Assembly: GCF_030272615.1 (NCBI RefSeq) | Contig: NC_081413.1 | Span: 144,250,476-144,314,475, forward strand | Length of the DNA: 64,000 nt | DNA from: Cryptomeria japonica | Taxonomy: Eukaryota; Streptophyta; Pinopsida; Cupressales; Cupressaceae | Direction of reading: 5' to 3' | Shown here: in pieces, positions 30,703-41,240 of the stretch | Position numbering within the stretch: the stretch's first letter is position 1 | How the letters are laid out: the number at the start of each line of letters is the position of its first letter | Translations under genes and position numbers: made by a program | The notes under the pieces: model-generated | What the model was told of the DNA's origin: nothing | Seen by the model: the letters and a program-made list of their open reading frames with translations, nothing else | The model's database searches: none

Positions 30703-33700
30703 CTTGTCCTCAAGCAATCTCAACTTTGGATGTTGCAAAACATGCTCGCCCTTCCAAGTAGCATCCTCTATCGACAAGTTCATCTATTTCACCAAATACT
30801 TCATGATGACCGTCTCCTAAGGTACGCTCCCTAGTATCAAGAATGGCCTCACGAACCAGGATAAGCTTCCCCTCATCATTAAGAGGAGGTAACTTTGTTG
30901 AAGGTGCCACATTATGACCCAATGCCTTTTTAAGGCGAGATACATGAAACACATTATGTACCTTACTGTCTGTCGTCAACTCAAGCTCATAAGCCACCTC
31001 ACCAACCTTCATAATAACTCTGAAAGGCCCATAATAGCGTGACTTCAACTTCTCTGCACCACTCCTTTTGAGAGTGGACTGTCGGTAAGGTTGCAACATA
31101 AGGTAAACCATGTCACCTACCTCAAAAGATCTCTCCACTTTGCGCTGGTCTGCATATTGTTTTTGTTGGTTCTGAGCCTTTTGCATGTTTTCCTTCAAGG
31201 ACCTCATATTATCTTGACTCTCCTATAAGAGATCCTTAGCCTTGGGTACTCTGCTATCACCAAACAACAAATCCAAGAAGCTCGGAGCGTCGTAACCATA
31301 GAGAGCCATAAAGGGTGACATCTAGATAGACATATGATAAGTGGTGTTATAAAAGTACTCTCCTAAATGCAACCACTTCACCCATGCCTTATACTCACCT
31401 GCAATATAATTTCGGAGGTATCCTTCCACCCACTTATTCACAATCTCTGACTGCCCATCAATCTGCAGGTGATACCTAGTGCTCAATGTAAGCTTTGTCC
31501 CACACAACCTGAAGAGCTCCTGCCAAAAGTTGCTCATGAACCTGTGGATGAAATAGCAAAGAAATGCACAAACTTGGTCAACTGGTCCACCACAACATAA
31601 ATGCAATCCCTGCTTTGGACCTTAGGTAGGCCCATGATAAAATTCATCGACACACTATCCCACTTCATCTCAGGAATGGGTAGAGGTTGCAATAATCCAC
31701 CTGGGAAAGAGTGCTCATACTTATTTTGCTGACACACAAGCCACTCTCTCACATATTGTAATACCTCTGTCTAGAGCCCCTTCCAAGTAAAGCGCTCTCT
31801 CACCTACCTGTAAGTTTTGAAATAACCTGGGTGTCCTGCTAACGGTGAGTCATGGAAAGCTCTCAAGATCTTCTGCTTCATTGCAGATCCTAGTACTAAG
31901 AAGATCCTCTCCTTGTAAATGATCAAGTTATTTACCACTATGTATCTGTCATCCTGGATAGTGCCATCAATAATCCCAATAGCCCACTTGTCCTTCGCAT
32001 ACTCTACCAAAATCAACTCCCCTCCAATCATCCTACAACACTCCCAAAGCACACAAGTGAGATCTCTTGGATAAAGCATCAGCAACTATGTTTTTCTTGC
32101 CCTTGACAAAAACTATATCAAAATCATAAGCCAGCAGTTTGCTGACCCACTTTTGTTGCCTATCATTAAGATCCTTCTACCAAGGAAATGCCTCAAACTA
32201 TTGTGATCTGTCTTGACTGTAAACTTGCTCCCAACCAAGTACTGTCTGAATTTAGCCAAGGCGTGCATTATCGCTAACATTTCCTTGTCAAAAATGTTGT
32301 AAATCCTCTCAATCCCCCTCAACTTCCTGCTCTCAAATGCAATGGGGTGTCCATCCTGCATCAAAACCACACCTATGCCTTCACCTGAGGCATCACAACG
32401 CAACTCAAAAGGTCTGCTAAAATCACTAATAGCCAAAACTGGGCAAGTGCTCATCAATTCCTTAAACTTGTCGAAATACTATTGAGCTCTATCTAACCAC
32501 TCCAATGCATCCTTCTGAGTCAAATCTGTAAGGGGAGCAGCAGTCTGAGAAAAAACCCTCACAAAACAGCAATAGAATCCACACAAACCAAGGAATCCCT
32601 TCAGTTGAGAAATATTCTTCGATGACAGCCAATCCATAACAACCCTGATCTTATATGGATCTACACAAACACCCTCAGCACTGATGATGTGCCCCAAATA
32701 CAACAACTCTGTCATCCCAAAAGCACATTTAGACATCTTCGCATACAAGGATTCACGGTCAAGTATACTTAACACAATGTCTATGTGTTTCAAATTCTCC
32801 TCCCAAGTTTTACTGTAAATCAATATGTCATCGAGAAATATCAGTAAAAATCTCCTCAACTGATCTTTGAATATCTTTTTCATACAGGACTGGAAGGTAG
32901 CTGGTGCATTAGTCAAACCAAAGGGCATGACTAAGAACTCGAAGTGTCTGAAATGACACCTGAAAGTTATCTACTCCATATCATCCTCTCTGACCTGACT
33001 CTGATGGTAGCCGGATCTCAAGTCTATCTTGGAGAAATAACAAGTGCCATGAGATGACTTCATCAATACGGGGTATCGGATATCTATTCTTCATCGTTTT
33101 CTTGTTCAACTCCCTGTAATCAATGCACATCCTAAAAGTTTGGTCCTTTTTAACCAACACAACTGAGGACGCAAACGGACTCTTACTAGACCTGATGTGC
33201 CCCAATCTCAAGAAGCTCTCTAATAGCCTTCTCAATCTCATCCTTATACCTTTTCGGATGCCTGTAGGATGTGATAATAACAGGTTTGGCCCCCTCCTCT
33301 AATTCTATCACATTGTGTCAAATCCCTTGTCAAGAGGTCTACCTGGTGCAATATCACCAAACACTTTGGAGTGTTTGATCAACAATGCCTGAACCTGTGA
33401 AGGAATCTCCTGCTTCCGCTGTCTAGTAACCTTTGGCATCACCAAAATCTTTGTGGTCCACTACACCTGGTCATGATGAATCAACCTCTCCATCCACCTA
33501 AGTGATACCACCCTAAGTCCACCACCTGATAAACCACGAAGTACCACTTTCATGCCTTGATGCTCAAATTTTATTTCTACCTTCTCCAGATTAAATGTAA
33601 ACTCCACTAGAGAAGCCATCCAAGTCATGCCTAGTATGACATCATAATCTCCCATGTCAACCACATAGAAATCATCAACCAACTCATAATCACCAATCCT

Positions 33701-33980
33701 CATATGCAAGTTGGTAATTTTCTGTGTGCATAAAATTTTGTGTCCACTAGCAACCATGACTCTAAACCCATCATGCTCCTTTGTCTATAAACAATGCTTC
33801 GCCACAACTTGAGCATCAATGAAGTTATGAGTAGCGCTAGTATCAATCAAAAATATCACTTGCTGCCCTTGTATCACACCACGCACCTTAAAGGTAATTG
33901 CCTTCTGAGTACCTGTCAAGCGTGCTATCACCCTGTCATCATTGTCATTCCTTCGAGCTGCTGATTTATCATCATTGTCC
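30703..33980 (-). pseudogene. Gypsy-3 pol (protease-RT-RNase H-integrase-chromodomain)
   Basis: In minus order: protease-end segment YDVILGMTWMASL (33757-33461), RT with [14 protein letters not shown] (33160) and FLLIFLDDILIYSK (32860), and RNase H with [14 protein letters not shown] and [15 protein letters not shown] (32457-32200). The integrase zinc-binding region has HDSPLAGHPGYFKTY (to about 31800) and the core has WDSVSMNFIMGLP (31660), where the first catalytic Asp has become Asn. Later come DGQSEIVNKW (31470) and the GPY/F-like tail GPFRVIMKVGEVAYELE (31040). A chromodomain (MKYLVKW-like, SIEDATWKGE) appears near 30780 in another frame with a Trp-to-stop change. Confidence 0.93.
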
Positions 33981-33989
33981 CCAGAATCT

Positions 33990-35420
33990 CAAGAATTTCC
34001 TAAACTATCTGAAGTATCCTCTGCTGAAAAATACTCAATCTGCTTGGCCTTGGCTTTAAGAGGACACTTATGAGAAATTTCCCATGGCTCCCTACAATGA
34101 AAACACGGTTTTTTCCTCCTAAGCTCATTCAGCTAGTCATTGTCCAATTTCTTAGCACCCTCACATGGCTGATGTGTGTCTTTTTGAGTTGGTTTCTTAT
34201 CTTTGTCTTTCCTGAAATGAGAGTCCTTAGACTAGAATTTACTTTTATAAGATGAAGGTGCCAAGTCTCTAGCCTTTTTAATGGCCTCCTGTAATGTCAA
34301 AGAATCATGTCCCTTGACCCAGCCACGTAATGGATCAGAAAGACCATCCATGAATAAAACAACAAGCCTCCTCTCTAAGATATCAATCACAAGCACTGCA
34401 ATCCTCTGAAATCTGCAATATAAGCATCTACTGATCCCCATTGTCTAAGTTGCGCTAGCTCCTTGAAATGCAACTCAGGGTCCTTCGTGTCAAACCTCTC
34501 AATCAATCATTTTGTAAACTCAACATAGGAATTAATTTGTCCATGTCCCATAGTCACCATGCCATGGTGCCACCACTCATGTGCATCTCCATCAAGGTGT
34601 ATAGCGGCATATTTAATGGCTTCTTCTTCAGGCATAGGATTAACCTGAAGGTAAGTGTCCACCTTTTGAACCCAAGCTCGTGCTGAAGTTTTTCCGGAAG
34701 CGTCAAAATATGGTAGTGACAACTTCCCTACTTTCTTCCTTACGTCGTGGTTTTGGTTCCTATCTCTTGCACGAGGCATATGTCTCATTCTCACATCAAT
34801 GTAGTCACATAGAAATATAGCTGCTTAAAAGTCTTGTCCTCCACTCTCCCAGTCTCTCCTAAACTAATCTTGTAGATCTATAATCAGTGGCTCAACAACT
34901 GGCTGTCCTGGAACTCTAGGTTGGAAAGTGGGCAAGAGGGGCCTAGAACTCACTATCCTAGTGGGTTGTGCTACATGACCAAAATTATCACCCATTTGTC
35001 CTCCATTTCCCCTATTTCCGTTATGCTCACCATTGTTGCCTCCATTATTTCCCACATTGTTGCCACCGTTTTGCCCATTATTCCTCCTTGTTGATTGTTA
35101 CTAGCATTATGTCCACCACCTAAGTTATTCACATCAATACCCATCTATCGTGCTATCATCTGTGCCAACAAGTCCTACCGCTGACTCAGTTGTTGTGCTC
35201 TTTGTTTTGCTACTGTTGCCCTTGTACCACATGTCTAATAGCTGTCGAAACCTTTCCTCACCCGAATCTCTTCTCTCACCCATATTTTCCGTTGAGAATG
35301 GATCACTTGCTTGTTCAAATACAGGCAGATCGTTGGGGTAAGTGACAATGGGAATGGAATCTCCCTGTTGTGAAGAAGAACCTCAGTTAATACCCAAAAT
35401 ACCTGACACAGTTTGTCCTT
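33990..35420 (-). pseudogene. Gypsy-3 gag
   Basis: Minus-strand pieces: an N-terminal region (SIPIVTYPNDLPVFEQASD, about 35370), a Gly/Asn-rich linker (NNGGNNGEHNGNRGNGG, 35050-35000), and the gag core with LSLPYFDASGKTSARAWVQK and AHEWWHHGMVTMGHGQIN (34720-34530). A GLSDPLRGWV segment (34340) and one zinc knuckle CFHCREPWEISHKC (about 34110-34070) follow. Several frameshifts. It is the packaging/capsid protein of the element, homologous to the intact Gypsy-4 gag. Confidence 0.9.
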
Positions 35421-35517
35421 CTGGAATTAATGGTTGGTTGCCACTCTTTTCTTAGTTCACGCTGATAATATCTTCTCTCTGTCACTCATTAACCCTCACA
35501 GGTTGGCAGGTCTTAAA

Positions 35518-35529
35518 GCTCTGATACCA
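35518..35529 (-). promoter_or_regulatory. Gypsy-3 primer binding site (tRNA-iMet)
   Basis: The minus strand reads TGGTATCAGAGC, one base inside the 5' LTR. Confidence 0.93.
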
Positions 35530-35530
35530 C

Positions 35531-37094
35531 TGTAATAGGCTGCCCTTTTAGCCATGTTTACCTTGTCAAGCTTGCTGAAGGTATTTCATCAAACAGTTGG
35601 CGGACTGTCATTAAAAGACTGATTTTTTCCCTTCTTGTAATATGACTGTGGTTTAGTTGTTCCCTGATGCGTTAGAGGTTTTCTACTTGAAGTATTCATG
35701 ACATTTCAAAATGCACACATATAGCAGCAAATACACACAGCTAATTTCAATGTAATTTCAATGCAATGGAACATGTCAATTCTAGAACATTAATATTAAA
35801 TTTGTTTCCAACTACCACAAACTGAATAACACAACTCCAAATGAGTATTCAATAGTCCACTTACAAAATTCAATTAAAACCTGTCATGATACCACTGTGA
35901 TGGGAAATTCTGAAGTTTGAGGTTATGTAAACCTGTACATTCGCTGGAGATTCAACCAGTCAGCTCTATACTCCATTATGTCCCAACTTCACACTAACCG
36001 CCCAATTATCACTTCACCTGAGATCCTAACGCCACTGCTTGCAGCTGCAAACCACACGACGTGACACAAAAATGGGTGATTAACTCAGTCAAGTCGTTTT
36101 TGTCTGTAGTTAGTGGCAGCTTATCCACAATAGACCTGCGTTTTTGCTTGTTGGCAGACCACACCTCCATTAAAGCTCTCTGCTGGACCACGCACTAGTA
36201 CCATTGATTCCTGCGCTGTGTAGAAGGACCAAACTCACAAGGAAGTTGCGATTATTCACTGCGACTACCTCTAGTAAGGCTGCAATATGCTACGCTAAAC
36301 ACAATATGAGCAATGTGCATCATATCCAGTGTTGAAAATGAATAAAATACCAGCTATGAACTTTGATTTCTTCTCAGCTGGGACTCTAAGAAATTCTGAA
36401 AATGCAGTGCCCTTCTATCCATCCAAAACCAATTTGATTTTTAAAAAAATAACTCCCCAAACCTGGTCTTTCACAGGCAAGAGAAGTGCCACACTTGAGG
36501 GATTTCGTCCCCAAATGCCAAGACTCCTGAAAATTCTCTAGAAATCACCAATTTCAAAATATCACCATTTCCAAAATAACTCCTTCAGCATTAAATGCTC
36601 TTATTTATGACTTCCTTTGGGCAAACTTTCGAAGATACCACAAATGTGGGATAAATGAATGATATAATAAAATATTATTATTCCTTTATGTCTCCACAAA
36701 GAAAGGGTACTTTTAATTTTTCCCCTTTAACATTAGCCTCAACATTAAATAAATCACTAAAGTTAAATATTTAAATTTAACTTTAGGAACTTTTGATTTT
36801 TTGCCCAATTAATTAATGGCCCATTAAATTTGCAATCCAGGTGAAGAATTAAATGCACCAAAATAGTGACAACCAAAATTGCTTCAAAAAATACCAGTCA
36901 CTGAGCCATAATTGACTTACTATAAATAGTAAGTATTTGGAAACCCCGTCAAAACACCTCCGATTGGCCTGAAACTAAAATGGCCTAGGCCAAATCCTTC
37001 ACCAATCACTGTAAAGTCCTGTTTAGCTCTCGGGACCAAGGCAAGATGGGCTAACAACATATCATCTCATTACTGCTAAAAAGGGGACATTACA
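35531..37094 (-). repeat. Gypsy-3 5' LTR
   Basis: 1,564 bp. On the minus strand it starts TGTAATGTCCCCTTTTTAGC and ends GGCAGCCTATTACA. A near-perfect palindrome CTTACTATAAATAGTAAG (about 36915) includes a TATA-like core in both LTRs. Confidence 0.95.
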
Positions 37095-37880
37095 GATGGA
37101 TCCTAAAAAAATCAACGCAATGATATAACAAAAAGTGCCAAAACCCCTCAAGAACCTAAGGAGTTCTTAGGACTTACAAGATGTTACCACATGTTTGTCA
37201 ATAACTATGGTCACAGCAGTTCCACTAACAACATTTTAAAATGGGTTGTGCATTTCATTGAAATAAGGAAGCAACGAAAGTTTTTTGGAAGATTGGTGAA
37301 GCTATGTGTAGCATTCCAGTTTTAACTTACTACAAATATCATCAAAAACCTTCACTCCATAGATCATAACTCTAGGCATGGCTTTTGTGCAGTTTCAATG
37401 CAGTAATGCAAACCCATGACCTTCAATGAGAAGGAAATTTTGTTAATTCTACATGTGGTCAACAAAGTGTCTGCTTACTTGATGGGAATACACTTCAAAG
37501 TAAAAATGAATCTAACAAACTAAAATGCCTCTTGTAACAACTATAATTGAATGTGTAATAGAGATAAGTCACTAAGATGTTGGGATATGATTTTGAGGTC
37601 ATCTGCAAGAAAGAAAACACGAATGTAGGTGGTTAATGCACTTTGTAACAAAGAAGAAGACTCAAAAGTGTTTCTTTACACCATTTCAAATCTACTAGCA
37701 TACTGGGTGGAAAAGGCGAGATTAAAATGCCAGTTGCATTAGGATACAAGTCTCATTCAACGATTACAGAAATATCCTAGCGCATAAGATAAATTTGAGA
37801 GGAAGGATGATTCGGTGGTACAAAGGGTATGTTATATCTTTGCAAGAACTTGATCCTCAAGATTAATGTTCTTCCAGGGG
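37095..37880 (+). pseudogene. Ancient gypsy RT-RNase H remnant, right part
   Basis: Continues the remnant cut at 28748: MDPKKINAMI, then decayed TVPKPLKNLRS-type, an RNase H piece NEKEILLILHVVNKVSAYLM (about 37415) and LGYDFEVICKKE (37585), where family members have LGYDFEIxYKxGK. It shows the same age and strand as 28379-28748. An integrase N-terminal start may follow near 37790, then sequence becomes LTR-like. Confidence 0.8.
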
Positions 37881-37899
37881 AGCTTCATGCAGAGTGGGC

Positions 37900-38859
37900 G
37901 TGATTCCTCATTTATTGCCAAGCCCACTACTTGGCGCCACCTTGGTCATTTTTGGTCAAAACCCTAATTAGGGTTTTGCATGAAGAGATCTTAGCCCTTG
38001 ATTTCAATGTAATCTTGGTCATCCCTTTTCATTTTTGGGGCCCACAAAAGGGGTTTGCTCGTTCATTTGTAGAAGAGGGAGAATTTGTATGAGATTGTTA
38101 CTATAAGCTATCAGGATAATAAGAAGTAACTCATTGGTTTTGGTGATTACTTGTGTATTTTGAAAGTTTGCATAGTTTCTCTTCCTCAAGTAGTTAGATT
38201 TGTTTTCAAGCAATTAGATAAATGAAATAGATATTATTGTTTCATGGTGAAATCATTTGCTCATACATTTTGCAAATATATGATTTCTACTTTCAGCATA
38301 AGGTTGGACTGAGCCTTTTAATGTGTGTGTTTAACTTCGATCATTGAATGTGCATCATTCTTTGATGGTGTTCATTGTTGGTATGAAAATCTTTAGCACA
38401 ACCCTTGAAGATTGCACCTTCTTTGCATAGTTGTTTAAGTTGGCGAAAAAAAGTGTTGTCGATTTCACTTGAGCAATTGTCGTCTTTCAAGTTCTTTAGA
38501 TTTAGATTAGAACCTCTCAATCCCTTCACACATTTACTTTCTGCATATTTCATTGAGTAAACATTTCAAAAACCACTTATTGTCACTAAAGCATTCACCA
38601 TATTTCCTTGAAATTCAAATTTGTTCAAGTCTTCTTAAAGAATTGTTCCACTTTATGTAAAGTCCCCCTTGGATTACCAACATACATCAAGCCAAACGAG
38701 CTCATATCCATCACAAAGTCGTAAGTTCGCAATAGGAACCTTGGAATCACTTGTATGATCTTCCGCAATCTTAGCATACACGGGATTTTGCTCAAGAGAG
38801 GATAGTGTCCTTTGGAAACTTTATTCTGTGTTGGTGTGGTCATAAAACACCCTTCAACA
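37900..38859 (+). repeat. Z-family LTR, plus orientation, 5' end unclear
   Basis: It ends TTCAACA at 38859. Its complement shares GTGACCACACC..ACACAGAATAAAGTTT with the start of the LTR at 12757. Its front part (AACCCTAATTAGGGTTTTGC, then TTCATTTGTAGA.GAGGGAGA) matches the complement of 14530-14640. The ancient gypsy pol remnant leads into it on the same strand, so it could be that element's 3' LTR. Confidence 0.7.
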
Positions 38860-39365
38860 TGTCCCCTACTAGGAGGCTGCCAACTTCCCAATAATCAACA
38901 TCCATTACTTAATATTATCATGCCTTAAATTAATTTATTAAACTAGATAACAATATTTATTCATATTACAATTGATAGTGGCTATATTCAAGCCCCAATT
39001 CTTATTTCCTTTCTAATCCTCAACCCTAGATGGGGATTTACTTGTCCAGGGCACAATGACACCATGTCCATAATTGGGCCCAGGTTTCAGGAACATCCGT
39101 CCAAACCACCATTGGGGCTCACCTAGTTTGGGATGGATTTACTCCGCCTCTCCCTAACAACAACACGCCTCTCCTTATGGAGGGGGTGACAAGCGGGGCG
39201 CGGCAATAGAAATGATTAAGTAATTGTAACTTCTAATGTATTATGAATGTATATGAAATTAAGTATGATTGTCATACATATTGCAGTCTATAATAATATT
39301 ACTATTAAATTCTGCATAAGAACATTATCAGGCTTCATATATTACGCATACATACTAAGCACATA
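38860..39365 (+). repeat. LTR fragment of the TGTAATGTCCC family
   Basis: It starts TGTCCCCTACTAGGAGGCTG, like 46021 (TGTAATGCCCCCTATTAGG) and 26169. It runs into the Copia-3 LTR at 39366 with no recognised end. It contains the GC-rich block GGAGGGGGTGACAAGCGGGG near 39180. Confidence 0.6.
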
Positions 39366-40189
39366 TGTTGATGCCGTAGCTAGGTTGGATCCCTTCTAGG
39401 GCCGACCTAGCACATTTGAATGACTAACTGGCCCTTGGCCTTAGTCATGTCCTATATTTGCAATAATCATATGAAGGTTGTAACATGTTAGAGCTGACCC
39501 ATTTGGGGTCATTTGTAACGTGTGGAACCTATTTAGTTTTGGCGCCAACCTCAAGGGATTAAATTGAAATTAATTATGTTCTCCTTGCTAGACGACTTAG
39601 GTGAATTAGGATGCTAGAGTCACATATATATGCAAAGTCAATCTCATTGTAATGACAATACAATCAGCAAACTTATTCTATATACAGCGATTACATTCCT
39701 ATTCAGCATTCACGAGCAAATTACTTCAGTGATCAGCAAATCATCTCCTAAGTTAGCGAAGCACATTCCTAAGTCAACGAAGCACATTCAGAGGTTAGCG
39801 AATCATATATAAAGGACAGCGAACTGTTCTTGCTGGCAGCGAACAACATCCTAAGGCAGCGATCTATCATTGAATGAAGAGCGAACTTCATCTCAAAGTC
39901 GGCAACCCTACTTGTGACAGCGAATATCACATGTATTGCAGATAAGTTCATCTTTGTATATTTGCCCTAGGTTGAAGACTACAGTGCATAGCTTGCTGAT
40001 TACTTCAAGTGTTGAAGTTCATTGTAAAGATACTTCTAATTATTGCATAATAAGATCTGAAATCTATAGCTGGGTTTTTCACCTCCAAGAGGGAGGTTTT
40101 CCCAAGGTATTTTTGATGTTCTCTGTGCACATTGATTTGTTTTCTGTTATTGCTATCTAAATTGCTACAGTTTGATCCTAAATCTAACA
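39366..40189 (+). repeat. Copia-3 5' LTR
   Basis: 824 bp, TGTTGATGCCGTAGC...AAATCTAACA. Positions 39660-39940 carry about 13 copies of a CAGCGAA/TAGCGAA/CAGCAAA motif at roughly 20-bp spacing. TATA-like CATATATAAAGG lies near 39786. Confidence 0.93.
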
Positions 40190-40201
40190 TGGTATCAGAG
40201 C
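40190..40201 (+). promoter_or_regulatory. Copia-3 primer binding site (tRNA-iMet)
   Basis: TGGTATCAGAGC lies directly after the LTR. Confidence 0.93.
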
Positions 40202-40276
40202 TAAGGTTGTCTCAGTTGTGATCAGACCTTGTAGCAGCGCCCCTACTTCACATTCTTCACACCATTTCCAGCATTC

Positions 40277-41240
40277 AAGATGGTGTATGGTCTGAAAGTT
40301 GAGACAGATTTGAAGGAGCATCGAATTTCACCTCATGGAAATTCAAAATCCTTGTCACCCTAAGAGAAAATGATCTTTTGGAGTTCGTGCAAGGAAAGGA
40401 GCAATCTGAACCTAAAGATCAAGAAGAGAAGCTTCAATTCAAGAAGGATGTAGTTAAAGCCAAGAAGATCCTTATTGACTCCGTGAAAAGATCATCTTGT
40501 TCCCATCATCTCCAAGATGTCTACTGCCAGAGACATGTTCAAGACATTGGAGGGGATGTATGAAATCAACAAACACAAGTAGATCACTTGCATTGCATCA
40601 GCAACTTCACCAAGTCAAGATGGCAAAGAGAGATTCAGTCATCACCTACTTCATGAAGATTTCAGAATTGAGAGATCAGCTTAGCGCCATTGGAGATGAA
40701 GTTGTGGACAAGGACCTAGTCATGCTTGCATTGAATGGTCTTCCTCACTCATGGGAGCCATTTATTCAAGGCATAAGTGGGAGATCCAAATTTCCCAAGT
40801 TTGACCGCCTTCGTGCTGATTGCATCCAAGAGGAATCAAGATTGGCTGCAAGAGGTATCATCAAGAGCTCTCATGGTGAAGACTCTCATGTTCTTGCTAC
40901 CCAATCCATCAAGAAGAAAGGAGGGAATTGGAAGAAAGACAACCTCAAGAGAAACAGAGATCAAGGGTCAGCATTTGCACCTGATTCTAAGAAGAAGAAG
41001 AAGAAAGATCTCTCCCGCATTCAGTGTTTCAGATGTGACAAGTTTGGTCACTATGCAAGAGATTGCCAGTCAAGACCAATGCAACAAGGGATCAACATTA
41101 ATGAAGTTTCAAATCAGAAGGAAGCGGAAGACAACTCCAATGAATTCCTCTTCATTTCAGCCTTGTCAAGCAACGTTCCCACAGATAGTGATACCTGGTT
41201 GATTGACAGTGGAGCTTCTAGACACATCATCGGCTATTGA
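40277..41240 (+). pseudogene. Copia-3 gag and protease start
   Basis: The start near 40279 (MVYGLKVE) shifts frame into DRFEGASNFTSWKFKI and LVTLRENDLLEFV. The main body, with SLALHQQLHQVKM, LSAIGDEVVDKDLVMLALNG and LPHSWEPFI (UBN2-type copia gag), reads from 40566. A lysine-rich stretch precedes the zinc knuckle CFRCDKFGHYARDC (41026-41067). The frame then enters the protease site DSGASRHIIG (about 41203-41232) and meets a stop at 41238. Capsid assembly and RNA packaging are the family role. Confidence 0.9.

Larger units (their letters stand above)
28749..37094 (-). mobile_element. Gypsy-3: decayed chromodomain Ty3/gypsy element
   Basis: An 8,346-bp minus-strand element inserted in an older gypsy RT, with perfect target duplication GATGG (28744-28748 and 37095-37099). 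LTRs are 28749-30682 (3') and 35531-37094 (5'). The length difference is explained by a 374-bp MITE in the 3' LTR. Gene order is gag, protease, RT, RNase H, integrase, chromodomain. Numerous stops and frameshifts, a mutated integrase Asp and a broken chromodomain show it is dead. Confidence 0.97.
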
